64,000 nt of DNA, taken from contig OY726569.1 in assembly GCA_963383645.1 (NCBI GenBank), positions 73,944,635 through 74,008,634 on the forward strand, written 5' to 3'. A model generated the notes under the pieces. That model saw only the letters and a program-made list of their open reading frames with translations. It did no database searches and was not told where the DNA came from. The first letter of the stretch is position 1, and every line of letters starts with the position of its first letter. The translations under genes and the position numbers were made by a program. This DNA comes from Muscardinus avellanarius (taxonomy: Eukaryota > Chordata > Mammalia > Rodentia > Gliridae). Shown here one piece after another: positions 11,780 through 22,700 of the stretch.

Positions 11780-12300
11780 AATAAGCTGGCTCAGAAAATT
11801 CCTGAGGCAATTAAAACCGAGAGGTTTCACTTTTTGAAAGATCCTCAAAAAGGTGGCACCTTTTGTTAAAAGAGCCCCATACCTTGGCAGTCCAGGCTTC
11901 CTGTCTCCACTCCTAAGGAGTCCTATCCCAAAAGAAATTCCCAGAAATTGTGAACCAGAAAGCTTAAAAGAAGAGTCCACCATCCCATGTGACCTGGTCA
12001 CCTCCTCTCTAGGAGGCTCTTATAAGAAGTATATAGCTCTGATGACCTCTTGGCCCTTTGGGGACCATCCTGGACCAATCTGAGCCAATTTGGGCAGTTG
12101 TGGGGCAGCTTTTGGGCCATTTGGGGCAGCTCTGGGGCAGTTTGTGCAGCTCTGGCCCCTTTCTTCCCACTGAGACTTGAGCGATGGCTAGCGTTTCCTC
12201 TGAATGTGTATCTTTACTTGAATTAAAACCTCTGCCTTTATCTCTGACTGGTACGTGTTGAAATTCTTTTCACCATGGGAGCCAAGAATCCATAGAAGTT
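11780..12300 (+). mobile_element. LTR-like element (class I ERV type)
   Basis: In + orientation there is a TATA-like CTTATAAGAAG at about 12019, a GGGCAG-rich imperfect minisatellite (12088-12150), and ATTAAAACCTCTGCC as a polyadenylation region near 12222. The order fits U3-R-U5. Ends and target duplication were not found. Confidence 0.5.
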
Positions 12301-12354
12301 ATCATGTTGCCCAAGACACTAAGACTATATTTACCTTTGTAAGTAACTGTCAAG

Positions 12355-12800
12355 CCGGGCATGGTGGCGCACGCTTGTAATCCCCACTCTTGGGAGGCTG
12401 AGACAGGAGGATTACACAGGTTCGAAGCCAGCCTCAGCTACTTAGTGAGACTCTCAGCAACTTAGTGAGACCCTGTTTCCAAATAAAATAACAATTAAAA
12501 AAACTAGTTCTGGGAGTATAGCCAGGAGGTAGAAAGCCCCTGGGTACCATCAAAAAAAAAAAAAAAAAAAAAAAAAAGTAACTGCCCAAGTCAGGAATGG
12601 TGGCACACGCTTGTAATCCCAGCACTTGGAAACTGAGACAGGAGGATTGCAGGTTCAAAGTCAGCCTTGACAATTTAGCTAGGCCCTCAACAATCTAGTG
12701 AGACCCTGTTTCTAAATAAGAAATAAAATTGGGCTAGAGGTGTAGATTGGAGGTAAAAGGCCTCTGGGTTCAATCCCCAGTACCAAAAAACAAAACAAAA
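12355..12800 (+). mobile_element. Two + SINEs
   Basis: Copies at 12355-12580 and about 12590-12800 are flanked and separated by GTAACTG(T/C), so the second or first landed at an existing target. Confidence 0.75.
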
Positions 12801-13075
12801 AACTGCGCAAGCATCTTCATAATTTACTGTACCATTCTGCATCCCCACCATAATGAATAAAGTCACACTGCTTCACATTCTTACCAGCATTTGGTGGTGG
12901 GTGGTCAGTATTTTTTATTTTAGCCATTATAATAGGTATAGGTAAATACTGACATATAATTTTTATTATAGTTTGTAGTTTTCTAATAATATGTGGTACT
13001 AACCATCTTTTTTTGAGTATTTGTGTATTTTCTTTGGTGAGGTGTTTCTTCAGATCTTTTGCTCCCCTGTTTTTT
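12801..13075 (-). mobile_element. Old L1 3' fragment
   Basis: The sequence resembles the antisense of a mammalian L1 3' region (CCATTCTGCATCCCCACCA, CAGATCTTTTGCTCCC). GCTCCCCTGTTTTT recurs as GCTCCCCCGTTTTT at about 13506, the expected signature of SINEs inserted into it. Confidence 0.5.
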
Positions 13076-13118
13076 TGTTTTTTTCAGTACTGGGAATTAT
13101 TTTTATTTTTATTTTTTT

Positions 13119-13890
13119 TTTGGTGGTACTGGGGTTCCTGGAAACCCTTTTACTTCCAGGCTTCACTCCCAGACCTACTTTTTTTTTATATTTTTATTTG
13201 GAAACAGGGTCTCCTAAGTCAGCCAGGCTGGCTTTGAACCAGCTCAATCCTCCTGTCTCCGCCTCCCAAGCTCGGGGATTACAAACGTGCGCCACCACGC
13301 CCAGCCAGTACTGGGAATTAAACCCAGGGGCATTCTACCTCTGAGCTATACCCCTAGCCCTATTTTTTATTCTTTATTTTTAAACAGGATCTCACTAAAT
13401 TGTAGAGGGCCTCACTAAGTAGCTAAGGCTGGCTACAAACCTGTGATTCTCCTATCTCAACTTCTCAGGTACTGGGATTCCAAGCATGCACCACCACATC
13501 TGGCTGCTCCCCCGTTTTTTAAATTTTTAGTACTGGGAAACTGAACCCAAGGACAGTCTACCTCCAAGCTGCACCCGAGTCATTTTTATATATTTTATCT
13601 ATAGTGCTGGGGATTAAACTCAGGATCATTCTACCTCTGAGATACACCCCCAGACCTTTTTTATTTTTATGTTGAAACAGGATCTCACTAGGTAGATGAG
13701 GGCCTAAGTTGCTAAGTTTGATCTTGAACCCGCGATCCTCCTGTCTCAGTCTCCCAAGTACAGGGATACAGAAGTGTGTCACCATGCCTAGCTAAATAGT
13801 ATTTTTTAATGTGGTGCTAGGGATCAAATCTGGGCCTCACACAGTGTAAGCCTGTGCTCTATCAACCTTGCTATAAGCACAGCCCTAAAT
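13119..13890 (-). mobile_element. Minus-strand SINE cluster
   Basis: A short-type copy (13119-13305), a longer copy (13306-13504), another at about 13520-13795, and an ID-type monomer with full tRNA-like part (13805-13890). Confidence 0.75.
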
Positions 13891-14014
13891 AGAACTTTTA
13901 TTATCATAAAAATCTAACATTATAAATTCTCATTGGGATTTCTTTTTTGACTTTTCAGTTATTTAGATGTTTTTAAAGTTTCTAAACGTATGGAGCTTTA
14001 TTTTATTTTATTTT

Positions 14015-14217
14015 ATAGTTTGGTACTGGGGATTGAACCCAGAGGCATTCTACCTCAAAGCTACACACCTAGCCCTATTTACTTTCTTTTTTGAAAATAG
14101 GGTCTTACTAGGTTGCGGAGTCTTGCTAAATTGCCAAGTCTGGCTTTGAACCTGCAATCCTCTTTTCTCAGCCTCCCAAGTACTGGGATTACAAGCATGA
14201 GCCACCATGCCTGGCTA
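14015..14217 (-). mobile_element. Minus-strand SINE
   Basis: A full dimer is bounded by GTATGGAGCTTTA on the left (13988) and GTATGGAGTTTTT on the right (14220), a target duplication with minor divergence. Confidence 0.75.
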
Positions 14218-14281
14218 ATGTATGGAGTTTTTAAAATAATCATTTTATTATTGATTTTTAACTTAATTGTGATTGTAATAT

Positions 14282-14996
14282 TGAGGAGATAGAAAGGAAA
14301 TAGGCAGATAGGGAAAAGGCCTTGGTAGAAAAAAGTTAATTTCCTGAGTTTCCTAATGCCTGAAACTCCAAAGGCTCAGAGATAAGAAGGCCAGAGCTTC
14401 ACAAAGCCATCCTGAGTTTCCTAATCAACAAACTCACCGAGCAAGTCTGGCATTCCTGAAAAGAGACCCTTCAAAGGACTTGCAAATACCCTATGCAAAT
14501 TCTCCTTGGAATCCCAAAAGTCACCCTAACCACAAACGGACTTGCAAGCGGTCAGGCATTGGCCAGTTGAATGGCAAAAGGGGGACTTTCCCGCTCGGGA
14601 CCCCCTCCCCTTTTGGGGAGCTGTTCTCTCTCTCTCTCTCATAGGTCATGTTGGCCCTGAGAGAAGGCAGAGTGCATCTGAGGGCACGTGCCTCGGGCGA
14701 CTCTCGAGTAGTGACCAGAAGGCCTCTGCTGGACATCATGGCTGGCCAGGCCCCTAGGGGTGACTTGTACCTCTTTTCTAGCAGATCGCGTGGACTCTGG
14801 GAGAAAGTAGTTTGCAACTGATGGGCACTTGGCTAGGGCGACACTCGGGTAGTGACCCTGTGTTCAGCCACCCTTGCCCCATTCCCCGCTGCTTCCAATA
14901 AACCTTTTACTCCCCTTCCTGAGGTCTGCGGGTGTCATTCTTCGCTCACCGTAGACAAGAACTCGCCGGGTTTTCTCTCAAGAAACCCCCGTTTCA
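14282..14996 (+). mobile_element. Solo LTR, class I endogenous retrovirus, with ATAT target duplication
   Basis: The 715-bp element starts TGAGGAG and ends GTTTCA, and is flanked by ATAT at 14278-14281 and 14997-15000. Four-base duplications are typical of class I (gamma-type) ERVs. CCAATAAACC near 14896 supplies the polyadenylation signal in + orientation. A (CT)n tract lies at 14625-14640. No internal genes are present, so this is a recombined solo LTR. Confidence 0.75.
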
Positions 14997-15059
14997 ATAT
15001 GGTCAGAGAATGTGGTTTGCATGGATAGCATTTTTTGCAATTTGTAGATAGTTGCTCAG

Positions 15060-15730
15060 TGGCTGTATCTGTCAGCATTCTTGTAGTCATAATCTACATA
15101 TCTGACCACATAACTTAGAGGAAAGAAGATTTATCTTAGGGTTTTGGGCTCAGTCTATGTGAGGTTGAGATCTACCTCAGAGCATGGTGGAGGAAGAGCA
15201 CTTTATGGGCTGTGCTGTTTCTATCCCAGCAGTGGTGGGAAGAGAAGAGGGTAGAAGGAGAGGAGAAGGGGGAGAGGAGGAAAGACAGAGAGGGGAAGAG
15301 TAACCAATTATATAATCTCCGAGGCCACATCTCCAGGTCCACCTCCTCCAGCCACACCCTACAGACCTACCTGGTGCCACCCAGGTAAATCCATTGCAAT
15401 GAATTTATCCACTTTGGGGATTACAACCCTCAAGACTCAGTTACATCAGATCCAAACATTGATAAGTGAGCTCTTTAGGAGACTCTTTTTTTTTTTTTTT
15501 GAACTGGGGATTAAATCCAGGGGCATTCTACCTCCAAGGTACGTCCTCAGCCCTATTTTATTTTTAATTTTGAAACAGGATCTAACTAGGTTGCTAAGAG
15601 TCTCACTATTTGCTCAGGCTGTCCTCAAACCTGCAATCCTCCTGTCCCAGCCTCGCCAGTACTAGGATTACAAGCATGTGCCACCACACCTGGCTTTTAG
15701 GGGACATTTCATATCTAACTATGACAGTGG
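15060..15730 (-). mobile_element. MaLR/ERVL-type LTR, interrupted by a minus SINE
   Basis: The left part (15060-15480) reads as the reverse complement of a MaLR-like LTR (GTCAGCATTC near 15070, purine-rich middle). It resumes at about 15698-15730 after a SINE at 15485-15697. The SINE is bounded by CTCTTTAGGAGAC and CTTTTAGGGGAC. Family is inferred from recalled MLT1-type sequences. Confidence 0.5.
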
Positions 15731-15757
15731 CCTAAATCAAAAATAGTTTTTTTTTTA

Positions 15758-15970
15758 TAAGCCAGGTGTGATGGTTCAGTCTTCTAATCTCAGTACTCTG
15801 GAGTCTGAGAAAGGAGGATCATAGGTTCAAAGCTAGCCTCAGCAACTCAGTGAGGTTCTCAGCAACTTAGCAAGACCTAGTTTCTAAACAAAAAAATAAA
15901 ATAGGGATAGAGTTTGTTTGGAGGTGGAATGGCCCTGGTTTCAATCCCTAGTACCACTACCAAAAAAAAA
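15758..15970 (+). mobile_element. + SINE
   Basis: A diverged dimer with GCCAGGTGTGATGG start and TCAATCCCTAGTACC tail. Confidence 0.75.
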
Positions 15971-16097
15971 GGGGGGGCATAAATTATTAATGGTTAGAGG
16001 ATAATATACACTGCTAAAATAAAGGACACAGTATTTAAACATGCTGTTTCGCTCTATTTACGGTCATTATTTAATTATTAAGAACATTAATACAAAG

Positions 16098-16562
16098 TCG
16101 GGTGTGGTGGCACACACTTGTAATCCCAATACTTGGGAGGCTGGGTCAGGAGGATCGCAGGTTCAAGGACAGCCTCAGGGAGTGTGAGACTTACATCAAC
16201 CTAGTGGGACCCTGTTTCAAAATAAAAATAAAAACAAGGAGCTGGGCGTGGTGGCACACACTTGTAATCCATGTACTTGAGAGGCTGAGATAGGAGGATC
16301 CAGGTTCTCTGCCAGGCTCAGCTATTTAGTGATGCCTTCCGCAACTTAGTGAGACTGTTTCAAAATAAAGAATACAAAAATAGGGCTGGAGGTGTAGTTC
16401 GGAGGTAGAATGCCCCTGGGTTCAATCTCCAGCACCCCCCACAAATAATAATAATAATAATAATAATAATAAAGTAATAATAATAAATAAAAATGAGGTA
16501 AGGGCATAGTTCAGAGGTAGAATGACTCTGAGTTCAATCTCTAGTATCACAAAAAGAAAAAA
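16098..16562 (+). mobile_element. + SINE pair and tail next to the EXD2 promoter
   Basis: A left-half copy (16098-16238), a full copy (16239-16440), an (ATA)n spacer and a tail (16490-16562) end about 230 bp before the CpG island. The 16563-16790 interval has no recognised repeat. Confidence 0.75.
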
Positions 16563-16799
16563 AAAGAAGAAGAAAATGAATACAGTAGAGAAACATTACC
16601 CAGGATAAGGAAGAAAATCAGGTGTGTTACATCGCATTTGTGAGGGTTCCATAGGCTTCTTCTAATGTCAAATGAAAAAAACAAAAATGTCATCCCAGAA
16701 ACAAAAGCACCACTTTTTTAAAGAGACCTCAAACCTTTCCAATTTTAACAGGTCCTTTTGTTCAAGAGTGGGGAAACAGCTGCCCCAACAGCTTCCGTA

Positions 16800-16981
16800 C
16801 AAGATGGCGCCGTCCATCCTCTCTCTCCGGCTGGGTTACGTCTTCCGGGCCTGCCGCTGGACCGGAAGTGGTTTCGGCTCTAGTGGATCCGGGTGGGCGA
16901 GCGCAGGCGGTCGCAGAGGTTCCGGCTGTGCCGTGTGAGGTGTGAGGTGCTGCAGGTGATCGGGCCGGTCCGGGGTGGCAG
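16800..16981 (+). other. EXD2: EXD2 untranslated exon 1 (5' end approximate)
   Basis: A clear donor, GGCAG|GTAAGT, lies at 16981/16982 inside a CpG island. The next acceptor in the right place is at 32630-32631, just upstream of the EXD2 start codon. The 5' end is not visible. It is placed near the AAGATGGCGCC motif at 16801 because YY1-like motifs of this type usually sit at or just after the start site. The exon is taken as non-coding for EXD2. An alternative donor slightly upstream (about 16955) is possible. Confidence 0.65.
16804..16938 (+). other. Possible 44-codon upstream ORF in exon 1
   Basis: An ATG in good context (A at -3, G at +4) sits inside the YY1-like motif and reads 44 codons to a TGA at 16936-16938, wholly within the predicted exon 1. 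It would be translated only if transcription starts upstream of 16804. The peptide is arginine-, glycine- and serine-rich, as expected of GC-rich DNA, and I recognise no family. Confidence 0.35.
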
Positions 16982-17546
16982 GTAAGTGAAGTTCAGTCTG
17001 GCGAAGACTTCACTGGGATTGTGTGCCTGGCGGAGGAGCTTTTCAGTGTCGGTCGAAAAGGGTCGTGACGCTCAGGATGCCGCTGTGAGCGTGGGCGAGC
17101 GATGGCGGGGACGCGCTGCCCCTAGGCGGGCAGGTCCTGCCCCTCTCCCCGCCCTCGGGCGCGGCCTCCGCGCCTCAGCCCGTGGCGGGGGCGGGCCCAC
17201 CTGAGCCCCCACCGCGCCCTCCCGGGCCGCCCCGGCCGCCCCGCGCGCTCTGGGAGCGCCTGCCGAGCCCTGGAGGCTCCTGGACCGTCAGCCGACGCCG
17301 AGGCCCTGCCCACCGCGCCCGCTCTCCTCGGCCGCGCGGGATGCTCGCATCCTCGGAGATGGCTCTCTCCGGGATCCTGGGACCAACCCGGCCCTGGGCA
17401 CCTGCCGGGCCACGCCCGCTGCCGGGACAGATGAGAGCAAGCCGCATTCAGTACTTATTACAAAACCAACACTTGCTCCTTAAAGCAAACAAACCCAAGC
17501 CCGTGTAAGCTTTTGGATTCACACTGCCTTAAATATGGTGTGTGTG

Positions 17547-17799
17547 TGTGGGGGGGGGGGGCTGGGGATTGGACCCAGGGAGATTCTACTTCTGAGCTAC
17601 ACTCCCAGCCGTATTTTATTTATTTTGCTCCTGGGAATTGAACCCAGCTACACCCCAGCCCTACTTTATTTTTATTTTGAAACAGGGTCTCACCAGGTTG
17701 ATGAAAGTCACACTTGTTGAGCCTGTCCTTGAACCTGTGATCCTCCTGCCTCAGCCTCCCTAATACTGGTATTACAAGCAGGTACAAGTCCAACCAGTT

Positions 17800-17871
<72 letters not shown>

Positions 17872-18292
17872 TGCTTTCTTCTTCTTCTTCTTCTTCTTCT
17901 TCTTCTTCTTCTTCTTCTTCTTCTTCTCTTTTTTTCTTGGTACTGGGGGTAGGGGCATTTCTACCTCCAGGCTATACTCCCAGACCTATTTATACTTTAT
18001 TTGGAAATAGAGTCTAAGTGAAGAGCCTCACTAAGTAGCTGAGGCTGGCTTTGAACCTGTGCGATCCTCCTGTCTCAGCCTCCCAGCGCAGGGATTACAA
18101 GTGTGCGCCACCATGCCCGGTTTATTTCTTATTTTTGAATTAAAATTCAAAAATAAAATTAAATTGCATTAAATTAAATTAAATTGCAGAGGTTCTTGCT
18201 AAGTTGTTGAGGCTGGCCTTGAACCTATGATCCTTCTGTCTCAGTCTCCCAAGTACTGGGATTACAGGTGTGTGCCACCATGCCTGGCTTTT
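17547..18292 (-). mobile_element. Minus SINEs around a compound microsatellite
   Basis: Copies lie at 17547-17800, 17936-18125 and a left half at 18186-18292. Between the first two is the (TTTC)(TTGC)(TTC) array of 17797-17935. Confidence 0.75.
17797..17935. repeat. Compound microsatellite (TTTC)n(TTGC)n(TTC)n
   Basis: Three different pyrimidine-rich units follow one another without spacer inside intron 1, about 0.8 kb from exon 1. The stepwise unit change suggests expansion after point mutation. Confidence 0.9.
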
Positions 18293-18360
18293 ACCCACTC
18301 CTTGAGAACCCAAAACTATTTAAGCCTCATAGAAGGAATTACAACGGAAATATTTGTGTA

Positions 18361-18361
<1 letters not shown>

Positions 18362-18410
<49 letters not shown>
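18362..18410. repeat. (TG)n microsatellite
   Basis: About 24 near-perfect TG units lie in intron 1. Confidence 0.9.
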
Positions 18411-18413
<3 letters not shown>

Positions 18414-18562
18414 AATGTTGGGGATCTCAGCCAGCCAGGCCTTGCACATGTTAGTTCTGAAAGGTTTTGTAAATGATCTAAATTAGAAAATGCAAGAACA
18501 AAGTGGTTTAATAGGGAGAGGGAATGATTAAATTTGGTCAAGTCGAACTTAAAAAAAAAATT

Positions 18563-18633
18563 TCAGCCAGGCATGGTGGCTTACGCTTGTAATCACAGCA
18601 TTTGGGAGGCTGAGTGAGGAGGATCACAGTTTT

Positions 18634-18666
<33 letters not shown>

Positions 18667-19185
18667 TTGGTGGTACTAGGGTTCCTAGAAACCCTTCTAC
18701 CTCCGGGTTACACTCTCAGACACCTATTTTTTATATTCTTAAGCCAGAGAGGCTGGCTTCGAACCTGTCTTCACCTCCCAAGTGCCGGGTGGGGGGGTGG
18801 AACCACGTCGGGCTGGGGATCACAGTTTGAGGACAGCCTTACCTACTACTTAGTGAGGCCCTTTGCAACTCAGTGAGACCCTGTTTCAAAATAAAGGATA
18901 AAAAATAGGGCTGGGGGTTTAGCTCCATGGTAGAATGCCCCTGGGTTCCATGTTCAGTACCGCAAAAAAAAAAAAAAAAATGTATCCAGGTGTGGTGGTG
19001 CATAGTAGCACATGTCTATAATCCTTGTACTTGGGAGGCTATACATGTGCAAGGACAGCCCAGCAAGTAGTGAGATTCTCATCAACCTAGTGAGACCCTG
19101 TTTCAAAATAAAAATAAAAATAGGGTTGGAGATATAGTTCAGAGGTAGAATGCCCCTGTTTTCAATTCCCAGTACCACACAAAAA
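18563..19185. mobile_element. Nested SINEs: minus short-type copy inside a + copy, then a + copy
   Basis: The + copy is split at GATCACAGTTT (18620s) and resumes with the same GATCACAGTTT near 18818. The insert (about 18633-18815) is a minus short-type SINE led by (GTT)n. Another + copy follows at about 18986-19185. Confidence 0.75.
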
Positions 19186-19249
19186 ATTGTTATTTTTTAT
19201 ATATTTGTTTTAGTTGTATACACTTTTAAAGTCCTTACACATCCCTCCC

Positions 19250-19515
19250 CTTTTTTTTTTGGTACTGGGGATGGAACCCAGGTGCATTCTACCTTCAAGC
19301 TATACCCCAAGCTTGCTTTTATTTTTTCTTTTGAAACAGGGTCTCACTAAATTGTGGAGGGCCTCACAAGTTCCTGAACCTGGCCGTGAACCTGCAATCC
19401 TACTGTCTCAACCTCCCAAGTACTGGAATTACAAATGTGAGCTACCATGCCCAGCTTTGCACACACTCTTATAAGAAAAAAATCATGTAAACATTTTAGC
19501 TAAACAAGACAGATC

Positions 19516-19555
<40 letters not shown>

Positions 19556-20165
19556 GTATAATTTATTTTATTGTATTACCAGTCTCTTCCCTCTTCCTCC
19601 AAAGTAAGAATTGTTAACAGTTTGGGTTGTATTTTTTCTACATTCTTTTCTTTACATTTATTGATAAGTGTGTGTACATGTAAGATGTGTGTTTATATGA
19701 TTTTGTGTAATTTTTATTTTTGGGGTTTTTTTTGTGATAATGGCATTTGAACCCAGAGGCATTCACCTTCGAGCTATACCCCCAATTTTATTTATTTGAA
19801 AACAGTCTCACTAGGTTGATGAGAGTCTCACTACTTGCTGAGGATGTCCTCAAATTCGCAGTCCTCCCATCTCAGCTTCCCATATACAACAATTACAGGT
19901 GTTTGCAACCATACCTGCCATGATTTCGTATTAAATTTTTTATTTTTATTTTTATTTTTATTTGTTGGTATTGGGTTTTGAACCCAGAGGCATTCTACCT
20001 CAGAGCTACACCCCCAACCCTATTTTTTATTCTTTATTTTGAAACAAGGTCTCCCTGCGTTGCAAAGGGCCTCATTAAGCTGAGGCTGGCTTTGAACCCG
20101 CACATCCTTCTGTCTCAGCCTCCCAGATGTTGGGATGACAAGCGTGCGCCACCAGGCCCAGCCTG
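19250..20165 (-). mobile_element. Minus-strand SINEs
   Basis: Copies lie at 19250-19460, 19727-19920 and 19960-20165. An (AT)n at 19519-19553 lies between the first two, with about 170 bp of unassigned sequence. Confidence 0.75.
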
Positions 20166-20184
20166 TATTAAATTTTTATAAATG

Positions 20185-20475
20185 TGTGTTTTGACAAACA
20201 TGGCATAGTGTACATATTCTGCATTTTGAGGTTTTGTGCTTAAAATGGGCCTTGGAATATTTTATTTGTTGTTATAAAGAGACCAACCTATTCTTTTTTT
20301 CTCTGTATGTTACATAGTTAACATTCCATAGTATGTGAAATTCCATAGTTTTTTTTCCAGTTTCCCACTGTTACACACTGAGGGGGGGAGCATCATTCCA
20401 TGCGCCTCTGTGAGCCCATGTGAGTGCTTCTCAAGAATAGACACCTGTAAGTGGAATTGTTAGATAGAAAGGTAT
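20185..20475 (-). mobile_element. Degraded L1/L2-like 3' fragment
   Basis: A fragment resembling the antisense of a LINE 3' region (CCTATTCTTTTT near 20288; ACATTCCATAGTATG). The similarity is from memory and weak. Confidence 0.35.
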
Positions 20476-20487
20476 GGACTTTTTTTT

Positions 20488-21080
20488 TTTTAAGTACTGA
20501 GGATTGAAACCAAGGGCATTCTTCTTCCGAATTATACCCCAGCCCTATTTTATTTTTATTTTGCAAGAGGCTCTTGTAGGTTGTTGAGAGTCTCATTACT
20601 TATTAAGGTTGTTTTCAAACCTGCGGTCTTCCTTCTTAGTCTCCCATGTATAGGGATTACAAGCAAGTACCAACACACCCGGCCTAGAACATTTTTTTAT
20701 TTCCCACAAAGAAACCCATATCTATTAACAATTACTCCCCATTCCCAACTCCACTGCTACCTTAGCCGTAGGCAACCACTCATCTTTCTGTCTTTATAGA
20801 TTGGGATATTTGTATAGACGTAATAATCCAATATGAGTTTTTTTGCAACGGCTTTTTTTCTTATTTCTTTTTGTTTTTGTGGTACTGGGGATGGAACCCA
20901 GGCTCTTCTATCCCTGAGCTACATCTCCAGCCCTATTTTATTCTTTTTTATTTTGAAAGTGTCTCTAGGATAGGGATGACCTCACTAAATTAACCTAAAG
21001 CTAGTCTTGAACCTGTGATCATTCTGTTTAAACCTCCCAAGTACTGGGATTGTGCACATGCGCCACCATGCCAGCTCCTG
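20488..21080 (-). mobile_element. Two minus-strand SINEs
   Basis: Copies lie at 20488-20688 and 20868-21080, separated by about 180 bp of non-repeat sequence. Confidence 0.7.
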
Positions 21081-21194
21081 TTTCATAAATGTGCACCAGC
21101 ACGTTCGGCCTAACTGGCTTCTTTGATTTAATGCTTTCAAGGCTCAAGCTTGTGTAGAATATATCATTCCATTTTATTGCGGAATAAAATTACA

Positions 21195-22700
21195 TCCTGC
21201 TGTGTATTTATTTCCTAGCACTGCAGAAACAAAGGGACACAAACTGGATGGCTTACAAGGGAAGTGCATTCTTTCACAGTCCCGGAGGCTGGGAGTCCGC
21301 CATCACAGTGTCCATGGGTCTGTGCTGTCCCCTTTGGTCTTGGAGAGACCCCTTCTTGCCTTTCTAGGTCTGGTGGAATTCCTTGGCTCACAACAGCATA
21401 ACTCTAGTCTCTGTCCCTAACTTCATAAGGCCTCTTCCTCGTGTGTCTATCTTTACCTTTGAGTCTTGTGTCTCTTTTTCTTTTTCTATAGGACACTAGT
21501 CATTTTGAATTAAGGGCTCACCCTACTCTAATATGACTTCATCTTAATTACTTCAGAAAGGCCTTGTTTTCAAATAAGCTCGCATTCACAGGTACTGAGG
21601 ATTAAAATTCAACATATTATGTGCGGGGAGGGTGCTGGAGATTGATTCTAGCGGTGTTCAACCTCAGAACTACAACCCCAGTCCTATTTTTTCTTGTGTG
21701 TGTGTGGTCCTGAGACTCGAACCCAGAGGCATTCTACTTCCAAGCTATGCCTGAGTCCTATTTAATTATTTTAATTTGAATCAGTATCTCATTAAGTTGT
21801 GGAGGATCTCACCAAGTAGCTGAAGCTGACCACGAACCTGTGATACTCCTGTTTCAGCCTCCCAGGTACTGGGATTACAAGCATGCACCACCACGCCTGG
21901 CTTCCTAATCCTATTTTATTTATGTATTTATTTGTGGTGCTGGGGACTAAATCCAGGGGCATTCTACCTCTGAGCTACAACTCAGTCCCTCTTCTTTTTT
22001 TTTAACTTAGCCTTGCTAAATTGTTGAGGCTGGGCTGGATGTGATGGCACATGTTTGTAAGCCCTGCACTTGGGAGGCAGAGACAGGAGGATCGTGCAGG
22101 TTCGAAGCCAGCCTTGCTGGCTTAAGAGACCCTGTTTCCAAATAAAATATAAAATAGGTCTGGGAGTGTAGCCCGGAGGTAGAAGGGTTCTATCCCCAGT
22201 ACCACCAAAAAAAAAAAAAAAAAAAATTGTTGAGGCTGGCTAAGTTGTTGAGAGCTTTGCTAAATTGCTGAGGCTGGCCTCAAACCTGCAATCCCAAGTA
22301 CTGGGATTATAGGCAAATAATACCAGGCCCATCTCTTGCTTTATTTTTCTCTTTTATTTTCTTTTTTGTTTTTTGTTTTTTTTTTTTTGGTGGTACTGGG
22401 GTTCCTGGAAGCCCTTCTACCTCCGAGCTACACTCCCAGACCTATTTTATATTTTTGAGACAGGGTCTCTTACGCCAGCGCGGCTGGCTTCAATCCTCCT
22501 GTCTCCGCCTCCCAAGCTCAGGGATTACAAGCGTGCGCCACCACGCCCGACTTTTATTTTTTATTTTGAAACAAGGTCTCCCTAAGTTACCGTGATTGTC
22601 CTCAAACCTGCAGTCTTTCTATCTCAGCCTCCCAAGTTCTGGAATTATAGGCCATTTTCAACATATCTTTTTGGAAGGCACAATTTAACACATAACATGT
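21195..22700 (-). mobile_element. MLT1/MaLR-type LTR split by a SINE cluster
   Basis: The segment 21195-21622 is the reverse complement of a MaLR LTR (CAGTCCCGGAGGCTGGGAGT; CTTCATCTTAATTACTTC; CAAATAAGCTCGCATTC). It breaks at ATTCAACATAT and resumes with TTTCAACATAT at about 22657-22700. The intervening 1 kb is SINEs on both strands: minus 21625-21690, 21695-21905 and 21905-22325, interrupted by a + short-type copy at 22035-22230, then minus copies at 22372-22555 and 22555-22656. Confidence 0.6.

Larger units (their letters stand above)
16790..17450 (+). promoter_or_regulatory. EXD2: CpG-island promoter of EXD2
   Basis: This is the only long, CpG-dense, SINE-free stretch in the first 32 kb. 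It holds a YY1-like AAGATGGCGCC at 16801-16811, a perfect ETS/GABP-type ACCGGAAGTG at 16861-16870, and an inverted ETS-like CTTCCGG at about 16852. No TATA box is obvious, which fits a housekeeping CpG-island promoter. The island continues about 450 bp into intron 1. Whether it also fires in the opposite direction cannot be judged from sequence. Confidence 0.8.

Noticed and set aside
16672..16803. Upstream extension of the exon 1 open frame
   Set aside because: The part before 16804 is low-complexity, AT-rich and upstream of the promoter elements; only the downstream 44 codons are worth noting.
17182..17508. 108-codon Pro/Arg-rich open frame in the CpG island
   Set aside because: GC-rich sequence lacks stop codons by composition; it lies in intron 1 of EXD2 and shows no conserved motif.
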